Source: Brachynemurus nebulosus (taxonomy: Eukaryota > Arthropoda > Insecta > Neuroptera > Myrmeleontidae). From it: a DNA stretch of 64,000 bases. The notes under the pieces were generated by a model. The model saw only the letters and a list, made by a program, of their open reading frames with translations, was not told where the DNA came from and did not search any database. The position numbers and the translations under genes are program-made. The stretch's first letter is position 1; every line of letters starts with the position of its first letter. The stretch is from contig JAPWDM010000008.1 in assembly GCA_035578155.1 (NCBI GenBank), positions 21,042,598-21,106,597 on the forward strand. The letters run 5' to 3'. Positions 39,072 through 51,996 of the stretch are shown one piece after another.

Positions 39072-39502
39072 AAGACGGTTCTACACGATGCTACGAACAC
39101 CTTCCAACATTGGACGTTCGATGGTTCATAGCATCGTGTGGCCGTTGTTCGAACCTACGAGTGTCCAATGTCGAGCGTCAAACATTCGCATTTGGCCATG
39201 TCCCGCTCGATGTCGGTATTCTTGCACCGAGTCAAAGGGATGCTTCGAACGTTTGAAGGTCAGTGTTGGTTGCGTTGGTTGGTTCGACTCAGCAGCTGCA
39301 CGACTCGTTCATGTGAAGAGAGACAACATCAGTGTATAACAGCCTCGCCACTGAGTACCAACACATCATCATTCGTATTGGATCAAACATTCGATTCACC
39401 GTGTAGCAGATACATTCGTCGCACCAACTATCGAACTTAATTGCCTCAAACGTTCGATCGGACGTTGGAAGGAACGTTCGTAGCATCGTGTAGAACCCGC
39501 TT
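39072..39502. mobile_element. MITE with GGTTCTACACGATGCTACGA ends
   Basis: Left GGTTCTACACGATGCTACGA; the same sequence appears as the reverse complement at the right end (39476-39496). Interior ACGTTCGA-type repeats in both orientations. About 430 bp with higher GC. Several overlapping open frames on both strands have no family features and are attributed to the element. Confidence 0.8.
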
Positions 39503-39600
39503 TACCTTAATATTATTTTTTAAGGCTTATACAAAATTTTTTTATAATCTTTACCCGCGGTAGAAAATAAAGCACAGTTTGCCTTTGGAATACAAATACA

Positions 39601-39607
39601 TATATAT

Positions 39608-39698
<91 letters not shown>
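39601..39698. repeat. (TA)n microsatellite at the LINE 5' end
   Basis: About 98 bp of TA with one interruption, directly before the first LINE-like sequence. Confidence 0.95.
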
Positions 39699-39704
<6 letters not shown>

Positions 39705-40039
39705 GAAAAAATTAATTATCTGGAAGAAAAAATAACAGCACTCAATGACAATATAAAAGTTAACAATGGATCATCACTTGTAAAAAATTATGAAGAAAAA
39801 GAAGTCTCTAATTTGGTTGAAAATATTGTAAAACAATTTAATCAAAATAGTGTCTCTAAAAATAAAAATAAAATAAATACAAATAATAAAATAAAGTTAC
39901 TCAGTCAAGTAATGGATCTACCAGTGACGGCTTAAATAAAAATGACCAGGCGGAAACCTCAAATGAAAAAATTGATGAAAGAAAATTATAGTCGGAACAT
40001 CCCTTCCATCAGGTTTGTTTGCGGCTGCTAATAGAAAAT

Positions 40040-40300
40040 TATGGATTTTCCTTGGTCGTGTTCTTTCTGGCACGGAAAAAGATTGTTGAACAAAGTGTTA
40101 TTGAACATTTAAAGAGCAAACTTCCAGACGAAGAATTCGACGTTGAAAAATTGTCTACCAGAGGCATAAATGCTTGTTTTCGAATAGGTGCTGGGTTATA
40201 TCTGGAGAAAAAATTATATGATGAAAACTTTTGGCCTGTGGAAATGATTGTCAAAAAATATTTTTTTCCCAGAAACATAGCTGGGTCATTTCAAAAATAG
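40040..40300 (+). pseudogene. LINE ORF1-type C-terminal domain
   Basis: An open frame with LWIFLGRVLSGTEKD in one frame and VIEHLKSKLPDEEFDVEKLS...INACFRIGAGLYLEKKLYDENFWPVEMIVKKYFFPRN in the next. The ending 'NFWP..+.V..+FF.RN' is a recurring feature of ORF1 proteins of insect CR1/Jockey LINEs, as I recall them. A frameshift between the two parts near 40075 marks it as degenerate. Confidence 0.6.
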
Positions 40301-40387
40301 AAATGAGAAAACTCTCTTCATTAATGACGTAACATCCAAACGGAGTGAAAATGATCGACTAAATGTCAAAAAGGCATTAACGTGTAT

Positions 40388-40838
40388 AAATATTCAGTGT
40401 TTACGAAATAAGCTGATAGAAGTGGAAGTAATGACAAAGGACATGTGTTCGGATTTTATTTGTTTCACCGAACGCTGGCTTAAAGCCTATGAAATTGAAT
40501 TTTATAAAAGAATAGGAGAGTATGAATTAGTTTCTAACTTTGCAAGAAGTACTTTTTTACATGGAGGTGTATCCATATACAGTAAAGATCCAATGAGTTG
40601 TAAAAATATTTTAAAATCAAGTGATTTTTTGCTAAAAAAGGTCTTTGAATGTTGTGTAATGAAATGTTTGAAATCCAATATCATAATAGCATGCATATAT
40701 CGAACTCCAGATAGTGACTTTTAAACATTTATCAAAAAATGTGAAGATTTATTAAATTTGTTATCACAACATCACTGTAAAATCATTGTATGCGGTGATT
40801 TCAATATTAATTTTAACATTGAGGAGAGAATCGACTAG
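40388..40838 (+). pseudogene. LINE APE-type endonuclease fragment
   Basis: Part of ORF2. It reads INIQCLRNKLIEVEVMTKD, then CSDFICFTERWL, GGVSIYSKD and IIACIYRTPDSDF, a stop codon at about 40722, and then the same frame continues with FIKKCEDLLNLL and KIIVCGDFNINF. The GDFN motif is a catalytic block of the APE endonuclease fold in CR1/Jockey elements; TERWL replaces the usual TETWL. The stop and the sequence break near 40838 show decay. Confidence 0.8.
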
Positions 40839-41030
40839 AGAGAATGCTGTGTGTTACAAATACATTAAGAAATTGAAGCAAAAAAATTGACTGATGGGAT
40901 TACTTTAATGGCGGTCAACCATTAATTTAATGGTTTATTTAATATTTATAAACAAGTCTCCCTGGTTACAATTTGGGTTTACTAAAATGGAGCCATGCTT
41001 CAAAATTTAATGACTGTGTTATCTCTAGGA

Positions 41031-41325
41031 AACATATCGTTGGGAGTAGTGCAAATACGCGTAACTAGCATTGGATGATTCCGCGTATCTGACAAATGTA
41101 GCCAATTTAAAAAATCGCAGGCAGTGAACGCAGGAACCTGATTAGCAGCTACCTCTTTGATAGATACTTTGTTCGGCTAACGAAGAGCAAGGAATCGCCC
41201 AATAGCAATACCGCAGATCCACTGCCGGCAAGTGACGATCCCGCGTATGTAGTCAGGTCTAATGTAGATACGCGTTCTTTACCTATGGTATATACGCGGA
41301 TTTACACTATTCCCGACGATATGTT
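41031..41325. mobile_element. MITE inserted in the LINE
   Basis: Inverted terminal repeats of about 33 bp: the left begins AACATATCGTTGGGAGTAGT, and the reverse complement of the right end begins AACATATCGTCGGGAATAGT. The interior repeats CGCGTAT-like words. It is about 295 bp long with no coding capacity. It lies between the endonuclease and RT parts of the LINE and so is younger than it. No target duplication was clear. Confidence 0.75.
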
Positions 41326-42206
41326 AATATGTTTGATTCAGTGCTCTGTGAATTTTAATAAAAAATATGACTACAGGGTTCGCGAATTTAATGATGTGCT
41401 GCAGTCTTTCTGTATGATTTGTACCGTTTCAAAACCAATTCGAATTACTAGTAGGTAGTAATAGTTCTTTATTAGATAATATTATAGTAAATTTTGATTC
41501 TAAAAATATAGTTATGTTGTTGATACCGGCTTGTCAGATCGTTGTGCATGCATAATTGAATTTTTGTTATCACCGCGACTTAATAATAATAACCATAATA
41601 ACAATTATATAAATAAAAGTCAAAAATCAATTTACATATTTGCACAGAAATTTTAGTGAGTATTAAATTAATAATTTTTCTACGTATATGAGTAATATTT
41701 TTTGGACTGATATTTTAACTAATAATGATTTTAATTCAAATTTTAATGTTTTTTAACAAATTTTAATAGATCGTTTTAATGCATTTTTTCCTTTAGTGGA
41801 ACGATCGAAACATCAAGATAAAAGTTCGCCAAAATATAGTGACTGGATAACGGAGGAGATTAAAATGAAAAATAAAGAAGTGTTCGATCTGTATTTGATA
41901 AGTAAGAGTTTTCCCGCATTGAATGATGAATATAAACGCAGTAGGAAAACTTGTCAAGAATTTTTAAAGGAAGCAAAAGCTTTGCAGATCAGCGATGTTA
42001 TTAGTAAGTCACAAAATAAAACTGAAGCTTTGTGGAATATCATTAAAAGTAAATCCATTATTGGAAAAAATAAAACGAATGGTACGTATGATAAGCTGAA
42101 CGTTGATACTGATTTACCTAACACGTTTAATACATATTGCTAATTAGCGCTAATAAATATATGTATTTCTAATTAGTGCAATAAAATGTATCATTAATAC
42201 ATTTTA

Positions 42207-43359
42207 TTTAACTCCTGTTAACGAAGATGATATAACATCAATCTTAGACCGACTAAAAAACTTAAAATCTTCTGGTGTAGACGAAATACCCAACTTTTTA
42301 TTAAAGCAAGCTAAGTGTCTAGAAAAACCAATTGCGCACTTAATTAATGCATCTTTTGAAAGTGGTACTTTCTCAAACCTTCTAAAAACGTCTAAAGTGA
42401 TACCAATTCGTAAAAATAGTAATTTAAATAATGTTAGTGACTTTCGTCCTGTGTCAATTTTACTCACTTTGTCTAAAGTATTCGAATACGCCTTTCTTGA
42501 CAAGTTAGATATTTTTTTATCGAATTTTCGTGTAATATCTGATAAACAACATGGTTTTCTTAAAAATAAGTCAACTGAAAGTGCTTTGATCTATCTACAG
42601 AATATTGTCTTAGAAGCGTTAGATAAGGGGAAGTTAGTATGCTGTGCTTGCTGTGATCTAAGCAAAGCTTTTGATACTGTTAGACACAATGTCTTGCTGT
42701 ATAAGTTAGAATACTTGGGAATTAGAGGACTTCCACTACAGTGGATTGAGTCATACTTAAGTAGTAGACAGCAACTGGTATCTGTTAATAATACGCGATC
42801 TGACACAAGAATGATTCATTATGGTGTGCCCCAGGGCTCTGTATTAGGGCCAATATTGTTTTTGATATATGTCAATGACTTGCCATATATTTACGATAAT
42901 TATGTTGACATTGTATCATATGCTGATGATACGAAAATTATTATAACAGGTACTAGTTCTCAAAATCTTGGTAAAAACGTTGAAAATGCTCTGAAAGTGA
43001 CTAATAATTATTTCAATGCTAATGGTCTCCAGCTCAATTTAAAGAAAACTCATTTAATGTACACATCACTGCGTAAACCAGTATCTTGTTGTGACATTTC
43101 TTTAGATAATAATGTTATTAATGTAGTTGATTCTGTAAAGCGGCTTGGCGTCCATATTGATCGAAATTTTAGTTGGGAAACACACTGTAATTTATTGTGC
43201 AGTAAACTTTCAAAATTAGCCTATGCGATCCGACACCTTCGTTTAACTTGTGATCACCTGCCATTATTAAAAGTAGTATACTACTCGTATGTGTATTCAA
43301 TTTTAAAATACGGTATAATTTGCTGGGGAAATTCTCCATCAGCTAAAAGTTTTCCTTAA
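42207..43359 (+). CDS. LINE reverse transcriptase domain
   Basis: A long open frame inside the LINE; the longest ATG-initiated part is 42397-43359 (320 aa), but homology starts upstream at about 42207 (PVNEDDITSILDRLKNLKSS). RT fingers and palm blocks are recognisable: DFRPVSILLTLSKVFEY, KQHGFLKNKSTESAL, CCDLSKAFDTVRHN, YGVPQGSVLGPILFLIY, IVSYADDTKII (catalytic YADD) and LGVHIDRNFSW. The first palm Asp is in CDLSKAFD. The frame stops at about 43359 and the homology resumes in the next frame. In a full element this enzyme copies the LINE RNA at a nicked target. Here it cannot be translated from an intact ORF2 because the endonuclease part is interrupted. Confidence 0.88.
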
Positions 43360-44047
43360 ACAGAAAATGATATTAAGGTGTATGCTAGGAGTAAGTACTT
43401 TTGAATCGCTTAGAAATCATTTCACTAATTTAGAACTTTTAACGCTACCTTATATTTATATTTTATCCACAGCTTTATATATTAAAAAAAATTACCAGAA
43501 ATTGTATCAAATACAGGTCGACACTCATAAGATACACGTAATAAGGATTATATATTACCTCCTCCATGTAAGCTAGCTGCCACGGATAAATCACCACTCA
43601 TTTTTGGTTTAAAAATATTTAATAAAATTCCAGCAACTATTAGAAATTGTTCCGATCGTTCTTTTAAAAATCAGTTACTTAAGTTTTTAATTGATAAATC
43701 GTTCTATAGCATAGAAGAATTTTTTAATGTTTAGAAACTTTTAATGTTTAAATTTTTGTTATTTATGACGAATGCAAAAATCTGTACAAGATCTACTGCA
43801 AATAAATATCTATCTATCTATCTATCTATATCTGTTTTTATATTTTTTATTTATTTTGATCTCACAAGGGGAGTATCAAACATGAGAATTACGGATTTGG
43901 GAGAAATTAATGTATGTAGTAGGTTTCGCTGAGTACTGTAGTAAAAATAATTTAGCCCAATGCGCCTTCGTTTAGAAATTAAACGCGCGAAGTTTCGAAT
44001 AATATATCATGTGTTCAGTTACATTGTACGATTGAATTTTTTTTTAA

Positions 44048-44430
44048 GGCCGGGCGCAGATTGAGACGCAGTTAATGTAGGCAGGCCAGCGCAGTTTCTG
44101 TGACACGTTCTCGAGTTTTGGTTGGTTTTATTTCGCTAAAATGAAAAGAATTGAAAAAATTGAAAAAAAAAACAGTGCTGCTCTGCTCTGCCCTGTTTTT
44201 AAATTCGTGCTATCTCGTTCTACAACAAGAGTCACAAAAACTGCGCTGCCCTGCCTGCTTTAACTCCGTCTTAATGTGCGCCCGGCCACACAGTTTATTT
44301 CTCGTGCTTTCCTACCCTGCCCTGCTCTGCGTTTACTGCGTGACGCAGTTCAATGTGCGCTTGGTCAAAAACTGGGTGATGCTGCACGACATTGTGACAC
44401 GTTCTCGAATTTTAGCTGGTTTTATTTAGA
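44048..44430. mobile_element. MITE-like repeat with GGCCGGGCGCA ends
   Basis: AAGGCCGGGCGCAGATTGAG (44046) is inverted at 44262-44287 (TTAATGTGCGCCCGGCC). TGTGACACGTTCTCGA then recurs directly at 44099 and 44394, so part of the unit is duplicated. The frames here are not protein-like. Confidence 0.6.
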
Positions 44431-44599
44431 AATCCACAAAAACGGAATACTACACAAATACGCGAATTTTCAAGGTTTTTCTTGAGCTGAATATAATGTT
44501 TAGACTTTAAACCTTAGAAACAATTTATAATTTTGATTATAGAGGAACAATAAATTAAAAAATTAACCTAAAAATTTTGTTTCAACTGACGCTAAATGA

Positions 44600-44795
44600 A
44601 AAATCAAAAAGTGATTGAAAAAATTATCAAACTGGATCGGCTGGGTATCGAACCCAGGATCTCCCGGAACTACCCAGGTGTCTTCGCCATTAGACCAACG
44701 ATCCTCTCTTCAACAGCCGCCTCAGCCCCACAACCATTCAACCACTTATGTGTATTGGTACTCTCTCTAATGCGAGAAACAGTTACTATTTTCCA
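44600..44795 (-). mobile_element. tRNA-related SINE, copy 2
   Basis: A diverged copy of 27895-28095 with the same three-part layout. The pseudo-tRNA core (44634-44704) keeps the B box GGTTCGATACC but has a 6-base anticodon loop and a mismatched stem, so it cannot be a working tRNA. Confidence 0.75.
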
Positions 44796-44986
44796 AACTC
44801 TTGAATGTGTTCTTCATTCAGACACAAATTTTGCTAGCAACTGTATACCGTGAGTATACTGTAAATCTTCGAAGATTTTTGACTGTTAAAAATGGAAATT
44901 CGCTGTTACGTTGCATACTGCGGCATTTTATAATTTAACTATAGAATTCTTATAATAAAACTGTTTTACAAAAAAATTCTAAAAAG

Positions 44987-44988
<2 letters not shown>

Positions 44989-45051
<63 letters not shown>
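44989..45051. repeat. (TA)n microsatellite
   Basis: Pure TA run; target of the adjacent TA-flanked MITE. Confidence 0.95.
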
Positions 45052-46101
<1,050 letters not shown>

Positions 46102-46584
46102 CTCAATTACAAAAGTAAATTGTACAAAGGGTCCACCAGAATCACCGGGACATGCACTTTTATTTAAATTGGCACCAAGACAGATCATAGTCTCCGGATT
46201 GAAGTTACGAAAAATTCTTAAACATTCTGCAAAAACAAAAAAATTAAATAAATATTCTTCCGGCTCCTTGAAGGAATGAAATTTTTCAAAAAATAGGGTT
46301 TGAGGAGGCGAATGTTTCTAAATGATAACAAAATAGTACCCTCAGGCCAGTTAAATTCATGTCAGAACTTTACGTGACAAAACAGACCATATGCCAAACC
46401 ATAAATCAATAAAAAAAATTTTCGAAACAAACCTTTCTCGTTTGATACTGGCATATCATCAATAACCATTAAGTCGTCTGAAGTTATGTTCCCATATCGA
46501 TTAGTAGCACCCCATCCAATAATCGTTCCTTCACCTTTTGCCAAATCATATCTCGTTGGTAATGAAATTGGTTGCACATTTTGT

Positions 46585-47755
46585 CTATACAGTAGCCATC
46601 CAATGGTACGTACTCCGATTTTACGTAGTGACATCAGCGATTTAGTGGGGTTCTCCTCTCACAGATATGTTGTTGTTTGTCTGTGTTGGTGAAAATTTAT
46701 GTACCAAGCCCGAGTCAGGGCCGTAGGTAATATTGTCTGAGTCTCGTAGCCTTTAAAAATTTTAAAATTTCACTGCAGATATATATGCACATATTCTGTA
46801 TACGTAATATACAAAATGCAAATGCAAAATGAGTAACGTAAAATTCTAGAATATTCTAATCGTCAACTAGCAGAGATATCAAAAGACAGACTTCACCGTT
46901 GAATTGGTAATTAAAAATGAGATTAAACAGTGTAGATTGACAAAAATTCTAGAAAGTTCTATTTGTCATTTAGCAAAGATATTGAAAAATAAATTGTACC
47001 ATTTAATTGTCCATACTGAAAAAAAAGTAAAATACACATTTTGACAAATGTTCTGGAATATTCTATTCGTCAACTAGCAAAGATATTCAAAAACAGACGT
47101 CGCCATTGAATTGGCTACCAAAAAAGAGACCAAATAACACATTTTGAGAAATGTTCTAGAATATTCTATTTGTCAACTAACAAAGATATTGGAAAATCTA
47201 CTGCATCACTTAATTGTCCAACCGAAATTAAACTATTATAAACCAAATGTCCGATTTTGACAAATAATTTCTGTTATTTAACGAATAGAATATTCTAGAA
47301 CATTTATTAAATGATGCAATCGATTTTTCGATATCTTTATTAGTTGACGAATAGAATATTCTAGAATTTTTGTCAAAATGCGCTGCTTAATTTATGCCCA
47401 ATTCAATAGTGAAGATTGTTTTTTGGTATCTTTGCTAGTTCACGAGTACAATATTCTAGAATTTTTGTCAGGTTCCGCTATTTGACGTCTTTTATGCTGA
47501 TGAATGCGATAGTGAAGTTGATTTTTTGACAGTTTTCTAAAAGTCGTCACTCATATTCATTAGTATGACATTCGATTTCCTTTGTCTACACAACCGAATT
47601 TCAGGTGTAAATTGTCTCTTAAAATAATTTTGTTTTAAATAAATTCAGATAAATAATATTTACCAACCCCCGAAACAAAAGTTTACCGACGCCCCTGATC
47701 TTCCGATTTTACGTACTTCCCCTTAAATTTGCACCGACCACTACGTAAAATTGGA
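46585..47755. mobile_element. Foldback transposon that splits SP5 exon 4
   Basis: A TTTGT duplication at 46580-46584 and 47756-47760 borders it. Near each end lies CC(G/A)ATTTTACGTAGTG in opposite orientation. The interior (46840-47490) is a symmetric set of units containing TTCTAGAATATTCTATTTGT and AACTAGCAAAGATAT in direct and inverted copies. No coding sequence. Confidence 0.8.
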
Positions 47756-48423
47756 TTTGTGGTGTATTTCAATCGTCTTTGTAATTTTATTAACGCAACA
47801 TCATTATTAAATGATCTGTAAATGGATTTACTGTCTTTATTTCAACATTTGAAATTTTTAATTTTTAAATATAATCGTAAACCTTACATTGGGTCATAGT
47901 TCTTTAGTATAAGTGCTGCTCTAATTTTAATCCGTTGAGACCGTGTACGATTAAAGTCATAGGCATGCGTTACACCAGCGTTAATACAAAAATCTATATC
48001 AGGGTTAAATTCGGTAACACAATGGGCAGCCGTTAATATCCATCGTCGTTTAATTATTACACCGCCGCAAAAATGCACGGGAGACTCTGAAAAGTGGACA
48101 GTGTTTTTCGAATAGTGGCTTAAGTCTATTCTAATTTGACTAAAGTAAGTATATATTACTATCTTTAATGCAAGTTTGAATAGAGACTTGATACGGATAC
48201 ACTTCTTTCGCTTTTTCTCCACCAAAAATTCGTCTCCCACCCCATTTACCCCCTTCTTTTGATAATGTTTCTTGTTTTGTCTGACAAACTACAGCTGGAA
48301 AAGTCATACAAAATTTATTGTTCTCACGGTTAAATGTACATTGTTCACTTATTATTACACGAGAGATTTATATTTTTTCGAATAAATTTGGGTTTACCCA
48401 ACGAAAATTTGTTGCCTAGCAAT

Positions 48424-49303
48424 TTAAGGGGGACCACTAGTGTACTGCCTTAAAAAAGGGGTGATTTTTAGAATTTTTTTTATAGAAAACTACTGCATGG
48501 AATGTTTTAATATTTTAACGATATATTCGTTGCTATATAATAAATTCATGATAAAATTTTTGGACCAAAAAATTGAAAATTCAGGGAATTATTAGCGATT
48601 TTTCAAGACTCCAAAAAAAGTGCCCCGACTGCTGCAGTGATAGCAACCTTCACAGTGCCTGAAATCAAAAAAATCCAAAAAGCCTATTAAACTAGAAGGT
48701 ATTACCAGTACCGTGAACCTCAATCGAAAAAAAAAAGTTGAAATTTAACAAAATGGTGGAGTTTTTTAAAAAAAGTTTCAAATTTGAGCGAAAATTTGAT
48801 GATTTTTGGCCTGCAAAAATTACATTTTTTATTCGATCGGAAAACTGGAGGTTCATGGTACGAAGAAACATATATAAGAGAAGCTGCAATAAGAATCAAA
48901 TCGATCGGATGATTTGTCTTCGAGTTATAACTGCAGCAAATTTGAAAACTGTAGTTTTTCTTTATTTTACCTTTTAGTTTTAATCACTGAGAATTTTAAC
49001 TAAAATTATTTACGATGTACTCACTATAACGGTCATAGTAAAACTAGATGAGTCGTTTAAATGTGCCAGGGTCTAGCTTTTCCACAACATGTGACTAGCA
49101 GCCACGTTCAGAAACTCCCGAACTATCAACCTTCATACATTTTTCAATACTTCAAAGTTAACAATGAAAATCAGAATCAGCTCTTCGGATGGCTATAACT
49201 CAAAAACTATTTGAGATATGCACTTGAAATTTTAGTATGTTATTTTTAAAAATGCAAAAAAAATCCAATTTTTTGAAAACGTCACACTAGTGGTCCCCCT
49301 TAA
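48424..49303. mobile_element. piggyBac-like MITE with TTAA ends (upstream of SP5)
   Basis: TTAA at 48424-48427 and 49300-49303 flank a perfect inverted repeat GGGGGACCACTAGTG / CACTAGTGGTCCCCC. The interior (872 bp) shows no transposase. It lies just upstream of SP5 exon 2, where exon 1 and its intron would be expected. Confidence 0.85.
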
Positions 49304-50049
49304 CGAGAAGAATTGTCATCTAACAAAAACGCGACGCGACGATTTTGAATTGACACCTTCTTTTCCAAAATTCGTCAAGCCGTTTAGGCTGCAGGCTGCG
49401 CCAAAGAAACAGACATAACTAGAGGATACATACAAACTTTCGGAAAACAATACTCTCCTTCTGATGCAGTCGGGTAAAAAAGAAAAAACATGTCAATTAT
49501 TAAAATCCTTACTTCACCTCTTGCACCTCTTTTTATCAGGCGTCCTGGAGCAGATGCTCCACCTGCTCCCTTGCAGATACCAAAATGCGGTTCAAATTCC
49601 GTCAAAGTATTTTTTCAATTTTTTAAATAGCAGAATTATTGAAAAAATAAAAATTTTGTCGCCTCTCTCTCAGGTCGCCACTGATTCCAGAATCTGACAA
49701 ATATATATTTCCTTTGAGAGTATTAAACAACTTTCACATTTGCAATATATCGTATTTAGAGTAATGTCAGTAATGTCATATATAGGATTTCATCCAAAGC
49801 GGATTTTTGTCCACTAAACAAAGTAACATTTTTCCAGAGATTAAGCAGAAAAGCAAATAAACACTTTAAATCAAAATAAAAAATAAAAACTATATATTGT
49901 TTATAATATTTATTAAAACGAAAAATACAAAAATTTATTAACATCTTATAAAATTAAAAGTTTCTACATATAGTCCAGTGCAATTAGTCATTATTAAGAG
50001 AAAATGACGAAATCCACTTATAATGAATGGATTTCAGTAATTTTTTTTT

Positions 50050-50075
50050 TGGGGGGGGGGGGGGGGGGCGGGGGT
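50050..50075. repeat. Poly-T/poly-G tract
   Basis: A T run passing into about 18 G residues, interrupted by one C; unusual in this AT-rich window. Confidence 0.9.
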
Positions 50076-50266
50076 TCTAATGGTATAAAGTAAAACGTTT
50101 ACCCATTTAAAATTACCGCATTTTTGAAAATTCGTAAATTTTCGGAAAAAATCAAAAAAAATTATAGATATTAATAAAATATGCAATTATCGAAATTTTT
50201 AGAATTTTTTTTTTGCGAAAATAATGATTCTTATATTTCGTTAAAAGGGCAATTATCTATACATAC

Positions 50267-51138
50267 TCTTATAATAAAACTGTGACGAGACCGTTTGTGT
50301 ATATGAAATATTTTTTTGAAAATTGTACTGGTACTGTAAATAACTAGTTATCGATGTAGATATCAAAACATCGGTTTTTAAAATTTTTGTCTGTCTGTCT
50401 GTTTGTCTGTGCGTCAATCTGTCTGTTCACGCATCATGCAAAAACTACTGAACGGATTTTGATGAAATTAGGTATGATGATAACTTATTAGCTGGGTCAA
50501 CATCTAAGATACTTTTTATTCCGAGAAAATATCTTATTCCCACGGGAAAATAGAAAAACCATTTTTAAAATGTGCAAACATTACGGAAAATTATTGAACG
50601 GATTTTGATGAAAATTTGTGTGGTGATAACTTATTACCTGGGTTAACATTTAAGATACTCCTTACTCTGGGAAAATATCTTATTCCCACGGAAAAATACA
50701 AAAACCATTTTTAACATGTGCACACATTACGGAAACTTATTGAACGGATTTTGATGAAATTAGGTATGATGATAACTTATTAGCTGGGTCAACATTTAAG
50801 ATACTTTTTATTCCGAGAAAATATCTTATTCCCAGGGAAAAATAGAAAAACCATTTTTAACATGTGCACGCATTACGCAAAATTATTGAACGGATTTTGA
50901 TGATATTTGGTTTGGTGATAACTTATTACTTGGGTCAACATTTAAGATAGTTCTTATTCCGGGAAAATATCTTATTCCCACGGGAAAATAAAAAAAACCA
51001 TTTTGGGCATGTGCATACATTACGCAAAAATTATTATTGTATGCAAGTTCTGTATAATTATTACATTTATATGTATAAGTACTTCTCATTGAGTTGATAA
51101 CAATGCGTGGCGCGAACGACGTCGTGGGTACAGCTAGT
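50267..51138. mobile_element. Helitron-like element with 146-bp tandem repeats
   Basis: Starts TCTTATAATAAAACTGTGAC and ends with a GC-rich hairpin (GCGCGAACGACGTCGTGGGT) followed by ACAGCTAGT, matching the TC...CTRGT ends of Helitrons. Four copies of an approximately 146-bp unit with GAACGGATTTTGATGAAAT lie at about 50452, 50598, 50743 and 50889. A fragment of the same 5' end is at 34287-34450. No coding capacity. Confidence 0.65.
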
Positions 51139-51682
51139 TTAAATTAATTTTCTTCTAATGATAATTACACTTCTAATAAGGATAATACCGTACAGTAAAT
51201 AACTTAAAATATTTGAAAATCTGGCTATCGATAATGGATAGTTGGATCGAGAATGGATGGATGTTATGTGTACTTATATATGCATACATATTTATATATT
51301 AAGTGGTTATATATTTCTTCAATTTCTGCAAACAATAGAGCCATTTCCACAAATATAAAATAGAAACGGCACAACAAGTATATATGTAGTAAAAGTTAAA
51401 AGAATTGGAATGAACCAAGAACAAAATAATAAGTTTTCAAAAATAAAGAAAAATATTAAAAATTTAAACATGTTTAGTTATTATATGGACTTCTTTCAAA
51501 ATAGCTCAAATTGTGGAAAATCGCCTAATACAAATTATGAGTGCGAGACATGTTTGAAATCCGCCAAAATTGCGGAAATACGCCCAATCTGGCAACCATA
51601 ACTGTATTCCTAGTAGAGAATCATCTGTCCCTCTAACTCTTCGCTATCACTACTTTCCCACTCTATTCCTATTTTTCTTATA

Positions 51683-51996
51683 CATTAGTACCTCGATAAT
51701 TCGGCCTTCGAAAATCCAGACCCTTCAGTAATCCGGCCCCCCCGATTTAACAATTAGTAGATACAATTTTACACACATTTATATTCTATATTTACAGTCA
51801 ATTAGTACAGTACAAAATAGAATTGTATTGTACAGTAATTAATCACGCGAAACGCAGAATTGCCTACAAACCCAATACATAGAACAGTAGTTAGAGAAGC
51901 TATAACGGTCGTTTAAACGGTCTCTCGATGGTCCGAATTTTTCGTAAATCCGGCCTACCGGCCGCCAATTTAGGCCGGATTATCGAGGTCTTACTG
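51683..51996. mobile_element. pogo/Tigger-like MITE
   Basis: TA-flanked (51681-51682; 51997-51998). The left end has ACCTCGATAATTCGGCC and the right-end reverse complement CAGTAAGACCTCGATAATCC, resembling the CAGT...CCTCGATAATCCGG ends of pogo/Tigger transposons. 314 bp, non-coding. Confidence 0.8.

Larger units (their letters stand above)
39700..43835 (+). mobile_element. CR1/Jockey-like non-LTR retrotransposon, degenerate
   Basis: Read 5'->3': a coiled-coil-like Lys/Asn-rich segment (39710-39930), then an ORF1-type C-terminal domain (40040-40290) ending in FWPVEMIVKKYFFPRN. An APE-type endonuclease follows (about 40388-40830; motifs INIQCLRNK, FICFTERWL and CGDFNINF) with one in-frame stop. 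After a MITE insertion, a linker ORF (41796-42143) leads to reverse transcriptase at about 42207-43359, with KSSGVDEIPNFLLK, FDTVRHNVLLYKL, GVPQGSVLGPILFLIY and the catalytic SYADDTKI. The C-terminal part continues one frame over near 43360 (RCMLGVSTFESLRNH). The 3' end is a TCTA microsatellite at about 43807-43831, typical of this LINE type. Stops, a frameshift and the MITE make it inactive. The 5' side abuts a TA repeat. It lies in the long gap between SP5 exons 5 and 6, opposite to the gene. Confidence 0.9.

Noticed and set aside
39088..39486. Overlapping open frames on both strands near 39.1-39.5 kb
   Set aside because: They lie wholly inside a MITE with matching inverted ends and lack family motifs.
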